Shown piece by piece: positions 35,133 through 47,300 of a stretch of 64,000 nucleotides of DNA. Positions within the stretch are counted from its first letter, which is position 1. The number at the start of each line of letters is the position of its first letter. Made by a program: the position numbers and the translations under genes. The DNA comes from Peribolospora baueri. Lineage: Eukaryota; Basidiomycota; Peribolosporomycetes; Peribolosporales; Peribolosporaceae. Where the stretch lies: contig JAMDHS010000045.1 of NCBI GenBank assembly GCA_029717555.1, forward strand, positions 1-64,000, given 5' to 3'. The notes below the pieces were generated by a model. That model worked only from the letters and a program-made list of their open reading frames with translations, was not told the origin of the DNA and did not search any database.

Positions 35133-36908
35133 TCACCCCGACTTGTTCTTCTTCTTGGGCGGCTCGTCCTGCGCGGAAGAGTTTGTCAAATCAGCAGACT
35201 GCCTACCGTCACGTCCACCTCCGGAGGTGCTCACTTCGAGATCAATCTCCTGGTCATCGTCCTCGCTGGAGATCACGAGAAAAAACAAGGTTATGACGCG
35301 TCAACACGTCGTTCGCCGCCGTCAGCCACAGCGACTACTGGCTGTCCCACTCACTCATCCTCCTCGTCCTCGTCATCCTCGTCATCCTCGAAATCGCTCT
35401 CGAAGTCGCCTAAGACCAACACGAGGATGGAGATGGTCAGTCCCAAGCATCACAATCTCTCTGTCGGAAAAATGAGCGAGCGAAAATCGAGGCCGAGGCC
35501 GGAGACGGGGGAGGACCGTACATTTGCTGCCCACATCTCTCCGCCCTCTGCTAGGCGACCCCTTCCTCCTCCTCCCCGTCTTCTTCATAGTCATCGAAAT
35601 CAAGCCCGACGAGCGAGTCCTCAGCCTCACCTGTGTAATAGCTGATGGCGTTCGGCCAAATGTCGTCGACGATGATCCCGCCGATGCCGTTCTGCGCCAG
35701 CCAACAACGTCCGGTATTCAATGAATCGCAACATCAGCCAACCGTTCCCGTCCGACTGTCGCCGACGGCCCTGTCCAACGCCCCACTCACCGCCGTCTTC
35801 GTCTCGCTCTCGAAGAAGCTCGCGAAAAAGCTGCCAGGCTCGTACTCTTCGTCCTCGGGCACGTCGCCGTGCGGAGGGTGCACCTTGGCGAGGTTCTTCT
35901 CGTCCGACTTCCAGTCGATCTTCGTCTTCTACTCCCGGTTGGCAAGGTGTGCAACGTCATCGTCAGGGACGGGATTGCTCCGCATACGCGAGTCTCCAAG
36001 AACGCGTCGTGACACCACCCCTTTGAGCAAAAGCTCTGTCCGTACCCGTCCATCCAAAGGCGATCGTGGCACGATGGCGCTGCGAGGAACGAACCGACCG
36101 ACTCACAATGGGCTTGGTGTGCTCGTAGAAGTCAAACTTGATCATCTCTTCGTCCGACACTCCCTCGGCCGAGCTGCTAGCCTCTCCCTTCTCCAGCACA
36201 AATTCCTTGGTAAGAGTCGTGTTGCTGAAATACGGGTTCTCCTTGAACGTCTGTTGGACGAAGGACGCGTCGACGACAAACACGCGTTCGCTATCCGGTC
36301 AGCATAAGGCGGCTCGGCTCGACCGGTCCTTCTTCACGTGTAAAGCAGTAGAGATGCTACGTACAAACTCGATCTTGACCTCGCGGGGGTCCTTGGGCAC
36401 GCGGTGGACGTAGACATTGGTCAAGTACTGGAGCGCGTCGTTGTCATCTTGGTCAAGGAAAATGCTGAAGGACATGTGGTTGTTGAGCTGTTCGCCGATC
36501 ATGCCAGGCCCGAATGGTAATTTCGTTCAGCTGACGTGCGCAGGGACTTGGACGTAGAAACATAGACGCTCCCACGAGCAGGGATCACCGCGACTCACAG
36601 CCGTCCGCCAGAAGTCGGGCACGGTGGAGAGCATCTCGGACCGCTTCTTGTAGACAGGCTCCCGGAGCTCAAGCGTCTTCTTCACTGCAAGAAATCCGAG
36701 GGGGATTTACACGTAGTGCAGATGTCAGTGAACCCGCCAATCACTAGAATACACGCTTCCTTCGTCCCGAAGGACCCGACTCGGAGAAATGGACGCGTGA
36801 TTACTCACGGACCTGCGCCTCGACCATGTCAAAGTCCTTAGAGAGGTCTTGGAACTTGCCCTTGAGCTCTTCGGACAGCTCGACATTGCTGTTGTCTTTC
36901 GCAGCCAT
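35133..36908 (-). CDS. SET/TAF-I-type NAP family histone chaperone
   Basis: About seven exons. The N-terminal helix is ELSEELKGKFQDLSKDFDMV in exon 1 (MAAKDNSN start), continuing in the next exon with LELREPVYKKRSEML and VPDFWRTAV. The earmuff fold follows: NDALQYLTNVYVHRV, PREVKIEFV, FKENPYFSNTTLTKEFVL and MIKFDFYEHTKPI. Later exons give WKSDEKNLAKVHPPHGDVP, SFFASFFESE, and VDDIWPNAISYYTGEAED, the SET signature. A long acidic tail (ESDFEDDEDDED, EDDDQEIDLE) ends in PPKKKNKSG, a basic nuclear-type tail. SET/Vps75-type proteins bind H3-H4 and H2A-H2B and act in chromatin assembly and histone acetylation. It lies head to head with PRP17, 303 bases apart. Confidence 0.85.
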
Positions 36909-37211
36909 TGTGACAGAGGAGGAGCGGTGTAGGGGATGGAAAGGGCAGAGACGTGGAGGGGAGAGGTGGAGACGCGACGGGAGGTGGGTGGGAAGAATGC
37001 CAAAGGAAGAAAGAGACGACGGACCTTTTTCTTGACTGCGGCCGGCAGACACGTGCGGAGATTCCCGCCTATCTCCGCTGTCTCCCTCACGCTTCGACTC
37101 GATCAAGCGTCGGCCAACCGAGCGTTGTGCTGCTTGCTACGTTTCGCTCGCCCGACGACCGTGGCTTTCTACTATCCGCCACCGAGGACGGCAGGCAGCA
37201 ACTCTGCGGTC
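36909..37211. promoter_or_regulatory. divergent promoter, SET chaperone and PRP17
   Basis: 303 bases between two start codons on opposite strands. It includes a CACGTG core at about 37050 (GACACGTGCGG) and pyrimidine-rich leader on the SET side. No TATA box was seen, as expected for housekeeping genes. Confidence 0.4.
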
Positions 37212-39815
37212 ATGGACACACTTCAAGGGTACGGTTCGAGCGGGGAGGAGGACAACAGCGGTCCCTTCGTGACGACGGAGGCCGCGACGACCGAGGTGGA
37301 TGTCGCTCCTGCCGAGGATGGAGACGAGGAGGAGGTGGACGCTACAGATGCGTTTGGCCTTGGAGCCGTCGAGCGAAGAGGGACAGCCAGCGGCGCGGGT
37401 GCGGAGGCGTACGGAAAGGACGTGGTGGCGGCTGCACCAGAGGTCATAGGCGAGGTGAGTTCAAGGCTCGTTCTCAGCTCGCGCAGTTTCAGGGTATCCT
37501 AACTCATTCGCCCGCCCGCCCTCCCCTGTAACGCACCATTTTCAGGACAAGTCCGACGGGGCGTTGCTCACTCGGCCGACAGATACTCAGATGAACGTCA
37601 ACGTGCCGTATGCGGACATGATGCGACCCATCGTCGGTCCTGCCAACCCGTGGAGCGACAAGAAAATGATTAACCAAAACGTTCTGTCAGGTAGGTCCAG
37701 CGGCGTAGACGTGTCGTTCTGTATCGCGGCGCGTTCGTTCAACTTGCCTTATCTTCATCTTTGGCCACCTGCCAGGTCACGCTGAGGAGACGACCATGAA
37801 CGACTTCGACTTCCGACTCCAGCAGCGCACCTTCCAGACTCAAGGCTACGCGCGCAACCCATCTCTTTATGCGTCCACCACTAACGCTCCCTTCGTCGGG
37901 AACCTCGCTCTGGCCAGAATTCAGAACGGAGCCACTGCGCTCGATGTGAAATCTCCGAAAGGAGCGGTTCGGGAACATCGGAAGAAGCGAAAAGGCAGAG
38001 ACGGTGATCCGAGCATCGTGGAGGGCGAAGGAGCGTACGTCGGACCGTGGGGCGGATGGGAAGGAGAAAACATTGGCGTCCCTACCGGACCGACGGAGGA
38101 GGAGATTGCGAGAGCGGAGGAGCTCAGCACGACCAAGCGGCGGAAAGAGGAAGACGAGCGGGAGGAGAAGAAGAAGGAGGACAGGACGGGAATGGAGAAG
38201 TCGATCTTCCATGGTGAGCCTTTTCAACAGGTGGCGTTCTGGTGCCCCTGTGCGAGGACTTTTTTTACTGAAAGTTTTTGCTCATTTCGTCTTTTGCTTC
38301 TTTAGGCAAGTCTATGTACGACTACCAAGGTCGCACATACATGCATGTCCCTCAAGATGTCGATGTCGACCTAAACAGCGAGCCAGGGAGCCAGGAGGCG
38401 TTCATTCCCAAGAAATGCATCCACACCTGGACAGGCCACACCAAGGGTGTTTCGGCCATTCGCCTTTTCCCCAGAAGTGGTCATCTGTTGCTCAGCGCGA
38501 GTATGGACAGCAAGATCAAGGTGAGTCGCTTGTGTGCGAGGCCTTCCTTCGTGATGAACGGAACGAAGCTGATACGGGATCTCTCGATGCTCTATGTGCC
38601 AGCTGTGGGACGTCTATCGAGAAGGAAAATGTCTCCGAACGTTTATGGGACACTCCAAAGCCGTACGCGACATCACCTTCTCAAACGACGGACGAAGATT
38701 CCTGAGCGCCGGGTACGACAGACAGATGAAGTTGTGGGATACCGAGACTGGTGAGAAAGCTCGTGCGCCCATCGTATCGTGGCGATTTGAATGCTGATGA
38801 TGCTGTCCTCGCGGTGCCACCGAATTGCAGGACAATGCCTCAAGGCCTTCTACAACGGCAAGATCCCATATGTCGTCAAGTTTCACCCCGACGACGACAA
38901 GCAGCACATCTTCCTTGCCGGGATGTCTGACAAGAAGATCATCCAGGTGAGAGTTTGTTTCTGTTTTGTATTTTTAGACCTCGCTCTACTCACCAAAATT
39001 GTGCTGGTTCGTCTCAACAGTATGACATCAACTCCGGCGAGATTACGCAAGAGTACGACCAGCACCTTGGTCCAGTGAACACGATCACTTTCGTCGACGA
39101 CAACCGGAGATTCGTCACCACCTCGGACGACAAGACGATGAGGGCGTGGGACTTCGACATTCCGGTCGTCATAAAGTACATCGCCGAGCCAAGCATGCAT
39201 AGCATGCCCGCGGTCACCGTTCATCCCAATAGTGAGTGGGAGTAGGGCGATGATGTGCTGTCCGTCAACGTGTACTGAGCGCACCTCATTCCTTCCGCGT
39301 TCTTTGGCTGTGCAGAGAAATGGTTTGCTTGTCAGTCTCTCGACAACCAAGTCGTCGTCTACGCCGCAGACTCATTCCGTCAGAACAGGAAGAAGATTTT
39401 CAAAGGCCACACCGTCTCTGGCTATGCCTGTCAGGTCGGTTTCTCTCCCGACGGCCGGTTCCTCTCGAGCGGTGACGGGGAGGGTAACTTGTTCTTTTGG
39501 GACTGGAAGACGAGTCGGTACCTCACGAAATTGAGGGCGCACAAAGAGGTTGTCATCGACCATGCTTGGCTGCCTCATGAGACGGTACGTACGCATAAGT
39601 GGAGATTGGAAGGGCCCTACCGAGTTGCGGAGACTGATCGATCGGGGTCGTGTTCTGATTCCATGCTCAGTCCAAGCTCGTCACCGCGTCTTGGGACGGC
39701 ACCATCAAGCTTTGGGTGAGCGTCGACGTCCATGTCGGGTCCGTCCTGATCTTACCCCGTTCGACTGGCTCACATGTTCCCTTCTGTACCTTGTCCCTTT
39801 ACCTCGCAGGATTGA
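37212..39815 (+). CDS. PRP17: Prp17/Cdc40 pre-mRNA splicing factor (WD40)
   Basis: About ten exons. The N-terminal part is acidic ([17 protein letters not shown]), followed by the family motif [17 protein letters not shown] and a basic stretch ending KSIFHG. Then a seven-blade WD40 domain: [117 protein letters not shown] and [11 protein letters not shown]. This matches Prp17 throughout, including the [10 protein letters not shown] start. Prp17 acts in the second catalytic step of splicing and in cell-cycle progression. The last exon holds a single Asp codon and TGA at 39813-39815, after an intron whose donor directly follows the IKLW codons; Prp17 proteins normally end at this point. Confidence 0.93.
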
Positions 39816-40310
39816 TTGCTCTTCTCTTCCCTTGTTCCCGCACATGTATCATTAGACCTCCCTGCTGCTAACACTGGGAGCTGGAGGCCTGGTGCATTGG
39901 GTGGCGCGACGAGCGGAATGACCAATAAGACGGGCAGGTCGTTCGATTGTGTGACCCATGTCCACTTGTGAACGAAGTTCCAGGGCAGCTGGGGTTGGAT
40001 GATGTTCTACGTCAGCCCGATGGATGACGCATGGGCGCCTCGACGCGACGCGGTGATCGATGCCGCAGCCCGACGTCGGAGTGCGCTCGCCCGCTCCTCA
40101 CAAACATTCCGCCGTCGTCCTCGCCTTGCCCCTGAACGCTGTGACATGTAGCATTCTCATCCTTGGCCCTGTTCCTCTGCCCCAACCCCACGGACCTGTT
40201 TCACTCTCTCTCTCCCCCTCTCCGAGACCTCAACCTGCGCATCCATTATTGACCCGACCTCGATAGCTAGGTGAGAACGCCGCTCGCCGTAACTGGCGGC
40301 ACAAACGACC
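39816..40310. other. intergenic between PRP17 and the coiled-coil gene
   Basis: About 495 bases between two genes on the same strand. The last 150 bases are pyrimidine-rich (CTCTCTCTCTCCCC near 40205), fitting the leader of the following gene. Nothing else recognised. Confidence 0.3.
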
Positions 40311-43300
40311 ATGCCCTCCGTCCAAGCGGCCAGCACGCCTCCTCCGGCCTCGTCGCCCTCCTCCTTCGCCGCCAGGCTCTCCTCCTTCCGCCCAAAGATC
40401 TCCACCCCCTCTTCACTCGCTCGCCTTTCACCGACTAAGAGACATGCCTCCCTCGACTCATCGCCCCCTGCCGCGCCTAGGTCTCGCCCCATGACCCGTT
40501 CCCAGACGATGGCCGCTCGCAAGGCCGGCACGGCGTCCTCGGCGGTCCCATCCGCACCATCGGACGGCCTAGCGAAAGAGAAGAGCAAAGGAGGCGCCGC
40601 CGGGCGCAGGACCGTATCTTCAACGTCTCAAGTGTCCGACGTTTCCAAGTCTCCCACCGTCACCACCGGCGCCTTGCCCCGGTCTCCATCCAAAATCCCC
40701 TCCGCTACGGTTGGAGGAAGCGGCGTCCGTGCAGGCATGAGCGCCACTTCGTCTCGAATCAAGTCGGCGGTCGGGGGGTCTAAGCTGACCAGATCTACGG
40801 CGCGGGGAGGCGTTTCCGCGGGATGGATAAAAGGGGCCGAGGAGGCGGCCGGGGTCGACGAGCTGGGGCGCCGGTTGTCTTCGGCAATGAAAAGTCGGGA
40901 CGACGCTGCTCGGTCTCAGTCTCGAGCTTCCAGTGACGTCAGCGAGATTCCGTCGAGGTTGGTACATGCGCGTTTTGTCGATGCTCATGTGCTGTTGTCC
41001 TGGGTGCTCCGCGCTGACCGCTTCTTTCCTATTTTCTTTCCTATGCAGAGCAATCACTCCGGCAAAGCCATCTTCAAAGGCTCCAACCATCCTGCGATCC
41101 AAGACGAGCAGTCAATTCAATTCTAGCATCCCGGTGGTCAAAGGGACCACAGTTATGAAGAAAGCGCCTTCGAACACCAGGCTTTGCAAATCGGCTTCGA
41201 TGCTCGCCGACTCTACCCGTTCCACGTCCGGAAAGGGTACCGTCCCAAGGGAAGGCATGCTGACGGCCGGTCGCAATGCAGGAGAACGGCGTTTGAGCGG
41301 GCTGGATCCGCCTGGTGAGGAACTCGTCGAGGGACCTCAGGACGACACAAGCCTCGACAATGATGTGTGCGGAAAGGGAAACGAGGACAATCGCTCTCTG
41401 GTTAGCGTTAAGTCGACCAGGTCGTCCGGTCCCAGTAAGGCCAAGGGAAGCGAAGAGGAACCCGAGCGAACTGCTCTCGGTCTTTCGGCAGGTCGGAACA
41501 GGAACAGCATTCTCGTCCCCGGCCCCGCTCCAGCCTCTCTGAGGCGCGGAAGCAAGATGTCGGCCGAATCGGTCGCCTCTACTACGGCAGGCACGGAGGC
41601 CAGCAGCTCCATCACCTTTTTGGACCCTAACAGATTAAATCATCCTGCAGTGGTGCTCACTCCCGAAAAATCCCTCGGAAAGCATAGCGCTCTCGGAAGC
41701 TCCATTCCAACGAAGAAGAAGCAAGCCAAGGGGGCCAAGTTGGCAGCTGATCCGCCTGCTGCTAGTGGGTCTCGTCTCTATGACCTATCTTACATTGGAA
41801 CTTCTTCACGCTGATACCGGCCGCCCTGTGGGCGCTTTCAATTTTCGTCCCCTAGAACCTGGGGCGAACGGCTTGGCAAGTAAGGAGCCCTCGAGCGCTC
41901 TGCCGACATCAGGGCAGAGCAAGGTGGGAGCCGCGAAGAAGGTCCAGAGCGTGGCGAACGGGTCCAAGAAGCGGGGCAAGACAGTGATCGAGGGAGGCGG
42001 TCCTATTGGAGGACAGTACACCCGGAACGAAGGCCGTGCAGGACTCGGCTCTTCGTTGAGCTCCCGATCCTTGATTCGGAAGGACAGTGTGGATCAATTG
42101 CTCTTCACTTCGCTCCAGGCAATGGCCGTCAAGGCAGGCGTGCCGCTGCAGCGCGTACAGTCAATGATGCAGGAGGCCGCGAACAAGGAAGGTCAAGAGG
42201 ACGACGACGCGGCATCGACGACGTCCGCTCTCCTTAACATGAGCGTAGACGCTAGCATGTCCTACCTCGGTAGTCCTTCATCCATGGGTCCAGGATCGCC
42301 TCACTCGCTGCCCGCCGAGCCAGACGAACTGACCTCGCCGGCCCTTCGCGCTCAGCTGGGCTTGCGCTCACCGCAAAAAACATTGGCCTCCTCACTGCTG
42401 GCGTCTCCGGCGCTGTCAGCCATCGACGCTGGCGAGGGAAAACGTTCACTCGCCTTTCTCGACGACCTCGTAGCTCCCTCCCCCAGCAGCGGAGGTCCAT
42501 CCAATCTCCTGACAGATGACGCTCTCCAAGACCTTCAACGGGAGATGGACAAAGCTGCAGGGACGCTACTCGAACACTGGCCGGGGCATACCAAGGCGAG
42601 AGTATCGGATACTGCGCTTAGTCCAGTGTCACCCTCGGGATTGGGACCGGTCAAGCCGGAAGGCTTGAATCTTACGACGGCGGCGGCGGCGGAAGACAAC
42701 GGCAAAGCTCCGCGAAAGTCGGCTTCCTCTTTCAGCCCGCCCGTCTCACCGCCGCTCTCCAGCGTCTCCTTGCAGAGCTCCGGTCACCGCCGTGGCGGTA
42801 ACTCGTTCTCGTCCGTTTGGGCGCCAGGCAGTAGTAGTGTGGCGCCAGTCGCTGCGCTGGAACTGGAGAATGAGTTGGCGCAGTTGCGGCGAACGACCGA
42901 GGCCGCTCGCCGTGCGGACGCGGAAGCCGTGGCGGAGGCGGAGAAGCGGTTCGACGAAGAGAAGGAAGGCAAAGAGAAGGCGATCCTGAGAGTGAAGGAG
43001 CTGGAGAAGCAGGTCGAGTGGCTCAAGGAGCAACGCGAAATCACCGTCGAAGAGCTGGACAGGCTCGAGACGAGGCAGACGGAGATGAAGGATGAGGTTT
43101 TGAGGCTGGAGCAAACGGGGAGGGAGGCGGAAGCGGGGTACAAGAAGGATTTGGACGAGCTGCGCAGCGCGATGGAAGGGGCGAGGAGGGAGGCGGAGCT
43201 GGAGATGCAGGAACTGGAATTGACGAGGCGGTTGGATTTGGGCGTGACGGCGTGGACGAGCGCCAGAAGGGCGTCGCAGGTGGAATATGATACCATCCTG

Positions 43301-43564
43301 GATGGCCAGGATCTGGTGAGTCAGACGGTCTCTCTCTTTCTTTCGAGCGGCTCATCCGTGCCTTCTCTAATCCGCTTGCACAATTCACAGTGCCGAGGCA
43401 TCCTCGCCGACCTGGACGTCTTTGAGCACTATCTTGCCATAACGCTCGGCAATGGCGTCGTAACCAGTGAGTTTCTTTCATTGTCCTCTCTCTTCAGTCA
43501 GTCAGCGTTCCATGCGCTAAAAGGAATGGTTCGCTGTTTGCCGTATTCCGTCGTAGGCGTTTAG
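40311..43564 (+). CDS. unrecognised Ser-rich coiled-coil protein
   Basis: About five exons, over 950 residues. The first 700 residues are disordered, rich in Ser, Pro, Thr and Lys with many SP/TP sites (ARLSPTKRHAS, LPRSPSKIPS, GLRSPQKTLASS), suggesting phosphorylation by proline-directed kinases. A short ordered patch reads QLLFTSLQAMAVKAGVPLQR. A single long coiled coil (about 42860-43240; LENELAQLRRTTEAARRA to ELEMQELELTRRL) precedes a hydrophobic end, ILADLDVFEHYLAITLGNGV. The intron at about 41770-41850 is inferred from a frame change with a GTGGGT donor and a CCCCTAG acceptor. The last exon adds only Ser-Val before TAG at 43562-43564. The layout resembles cytoskeleton- or mitosis-linked proteins, but no family is recognised and no function is claimed. 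Confidence 0.7.
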
Positions 43565-43827
43565 ATGCGCGAGTATTCGGCCCAACCAGGCAGATAACCC
43601 TTGAAAGCGCAGCTAGTTCAGGCACGCTTTTTGATACCCAGAAACGAACATCATAGATTGATATCCCCTCCCCTCGGAACGTCCGACCAGTTCCACTCCT
43701 GACAGCGCCTAGTGTTACAAAGCTGAACGACTCTCAAAGCCGACAAAGCACGGGTGTACAAAAGCATAACGAAAACGAATAGCAATGCGCGCCGCACGTT
43801 GCACCTGATGAAATGTACAAGTATATC

Positions 43828-44315
43828 TCAAACCGAAGCGATGGCGTCGAGCTGTTTGGAGAAGTGAGAGCGGAGGGCGCTCGTGCTGTCACAGGAGGAT
43901 GCGGAATCGATGGTCAGCGAAGGAAGAAAAATTGATGAGCGATTCAAAACTCCTTGACGGAGACTCACCTCATCGAGCCATACACCACTTGGACGTCAAA
44001 GTCCTTCGACCGGAATGGCTGGTCCACAAACCAGGACACTATCTCCCCATCTGCGATTTCAAACGAGGCGGTATACTTTGTCCTCTCACGTGGGAGGAGC
44101 ACGGTCGCCTCAGCGCGCAGGGCACGGTCGTCGAGTTGGATGTCCAGCGGGAATCGCTCGCCTAGCATCGCCAGCTCAGCTTCCAGTCTGCGAGAGGCGG
44201 CCCAAGCGCGTGTTATGGCCCTGGTAGCCTGCGTCGGCGCAAGAAGGGAAGACATGCGATTCGGTGTCAGTGCTGAGAGCGAAGGGCGTGCCTGAGCGAA
44301 AAAAAAAAAAAAGAA

Positions 44316-44347
<32 letters not shown>

Positions 44348-47300
44348 AAACCTCACCTCTAAGCCAGTCTTGGGACCCTTGCTCGCCCGCAAATACCGCA
44401 AGGCGAGCTGAGCAGGTCTACTGTGCTGAGCGGGTCCGAGAAGAGAAAAGTCGAGAACGGTGGGCACACCGTTCTGGACGCTATGGTGAACGACCAGCGC
44501 GTTCTCGAGCACCATGTCAAACGAGCTCGCGCCTAGGTTCTTGAGTGCGCAGCCAAAGAGGCTTCGAAGAGAGTCATACTCCTCTGACCGTACGGGACGG
44601 GCGGGTAAATTGGACATGCTCCGTCAGCTTCACGTCAAACCAGACAGCACGGCACTCATCACTGACCTTTGACCTTGGCAGCAGTGCAATCATCCGTGGC
44701 CGTGCGACGCGCCGCCTTGATAGCATCCAAGGCCGCCCTTTTACGCTCCTCGATCTCAGCGAGCTGTGCGCGCAGGCGTTCCAAGCTCTCTTCAAGCTCA
44801 GTGTTCTTTCTTCGGTACTCCTCCACCTCTCGCCTATCATGAACGTCGTCAACGAGGAAGGTCAGTCAGTCAGTGGTCGTTGCACGATAGACGGGCTCAA
44901 GGACCGTAAAGGAATAAATAGCCCCACCCCTGCTCCTCAATGCCCGCTATGAGCTCGGAGAGCTCTTCGGGGTCTGCGTTCGCAATCTCGGCCTGTCGCT
45001 TCCTCTCGAGCTGCAGCTCTCGCACAAGCGCTTCGTGCCTCTCCCTGATGGCTGGCATGGACGAGGTGAGGCCATCGCCGGTGTTGTCGAGAACGTTTTT
45101 GTCCTGGGAGACGAGAAGAAGCCAGAAGGACGCGGGTTTAGGGCATCGAAAGGAGAATGCAAGCGGGAAGAGCGGGTTGAGGTGTCCACCTCACCTGACG
45201 GAGCAGGTCGAGATTGCCTTCGAGCCTCTCTCGCGCTTCTCGATAATGTTGGGCTCGCCAACTGCGACGACGAAGCGACAGACAAAACATTTAGCTCGTG
45301 CTTGCCACCGGCACATGTCATCGTGAAAGGGACCCACTTTCGCCAAGACCACAGGGACTCGGCCTTACATGCCTGCTTGTGCTGGCGGAACATGGCCTAG
45401 AAATACACGGATCAGGAAGGCATCGTGAGCGAGCGGGAGGCAGTCTCCGGGCCGAGTTGAAGGAGAGAAAGGAGTTCGGGGAGGAGGAGGCATGTCACTC
45501 ACCACCATGTCCAACCTCTCTGGATGGCTCATATCGAGGAACTCTCGCAAATAGAACGGTTGCTCGGCCGCAAAGGTGGCCTCCATCTGTTGCTGATACT
45601 CGCGTCCCTCTTGGATGTAATCTTCCAACTGACGCGTCGTCTGCATGAACAAGGATGGAGCAATCAATGTACCATCAGCTCGTACTGAGGCGAGGCGAGA
45701 CGAGACGTAGCAATGCTCCCAACTCACATTCTGCAAAAGGTCAAGCAACGGCATGGAAGCTGCCGCAGACTGCACATACCGAGCGAGGCTCGGAGCTGAT
45801 TGCTGGCCTTGCTCCGACTTGGACCGAGCATCCTTGTTGACGGCACTGCTGGGGCGCCCTCGACGGGGAGTGATAACGGTGAGCCCGTCCATGAAGGATA
45901 GCCCGACCATGTGCAGGAAATCGTCCATCCCGACCGTAGACATGCCGGCCGAGGTGTCCTGAGAAGCGTTCGTCCCGGTCAGCGTCAAGGCTATTGACAG
46001 CCATCTGCGGTGGCGCGGAAGAGAAAGACGAGGGATCGCTCACCGAATCCGCGGCTTGACCGGTTCCGTCAGAAGAAATCTGCCTAGTGGGCGTCCTCGT
46101 GATCGCGCTCCAAAGACCCGTGGTCGAAGGCCGCGAACGCAGTGGTTGGGGAGATCGAGCGAAGAGAGGGGCGGCAAGCGCGCTCAGCGTCTTGGTCGGA
46201 GAGGGAGATGTCGGCAGACCAACTTTGGCGGCCGAGCTGGGCGTTCGGACTCTGTGTCTGACCGGCGAAGTGGGCGTGGTCGCCGAGTCGGTGCGCCTTG
46301 TCCTCGGCGATTTCGGCACGTCGCCACCGGCAGAAGCGAACAACTTGGAAGGTGTGAAGCGCTCCACAGCCCTGAATGTGGGCGGCGGCACTCGGGATGG
46401 CGTATTGGACACGGACAACCTGCCAGGTGGTTTGGAGGGCGACATGGTCCGCCGGAAAGGGGACTTGAGAGGGGAAGCACGGAAAGACGAGCGGGAAGGC
46501 GTCGGCGGCTTGGCCCTTTCCGGGCTGCTGAAGAATGGGTCGGGGATAGGGACGGACGTGGCCGCCTTTGAGGGACTCGCTGCCTTTGAGGGACTTGTAT
46601 ACCTCGAGTCGTGGAGGCGGGATATGGAAGAACGGGGCATCGATGGTTGAGAGGTGGAAGCCGACCGAACCTCCGCCTCATCCTCGTCCTCTTCCTCGTC
46701 CACATCGCTCAGCTCAGTTGGGGCCATAGACTCGCGGCGCAGACCGCCCACGGTCGTGACGAAAGACATGTTCATGTCCTCCTCCTCGTCATCGTCACCC
46801 AGCTCGGTTGGAGCCATGGACTCGCGCCGGAGGCCGCCGACGACGGTAGCGAAAGACATGTTCACGTCATCGTCCTCGTTCTCTTCCTCCTCTTCCTCCT
46901 CCAAAATGGTCGGCGCCATGGACTCGCGCCGGAGGCCACCGACGACAGTCGTGAAGGACATGTTCGTGTCCTCCTCTTCGTCACCGCCAGCTGTACCGGT
47001 GCTGAGGCGGGAACTGTAAACGGAGGAGCGCCGTCGGATTCTGCCTACGGGGCTCGTTAGCTGCATGTCTACCATACTTTCGTCTGCGTCTGAAGAGGGA
47101 GAGTCGTCGCGGTCACTGGTCCGGAATTCAAAGGTGAAGGTGGTGCACCACCATGATCAACTTGCGATCGACGCTAATCATCAAGAATGGATCGCCTTCG
47201 CCGCCGCGCGCGTACTCACAGAATCCGACCTAGCGGAACGGTGGAGTCCATCATTCTTGTTTCGTCCATCATCCCCGACTCGTCCTCCTCTCCCTCCTTC

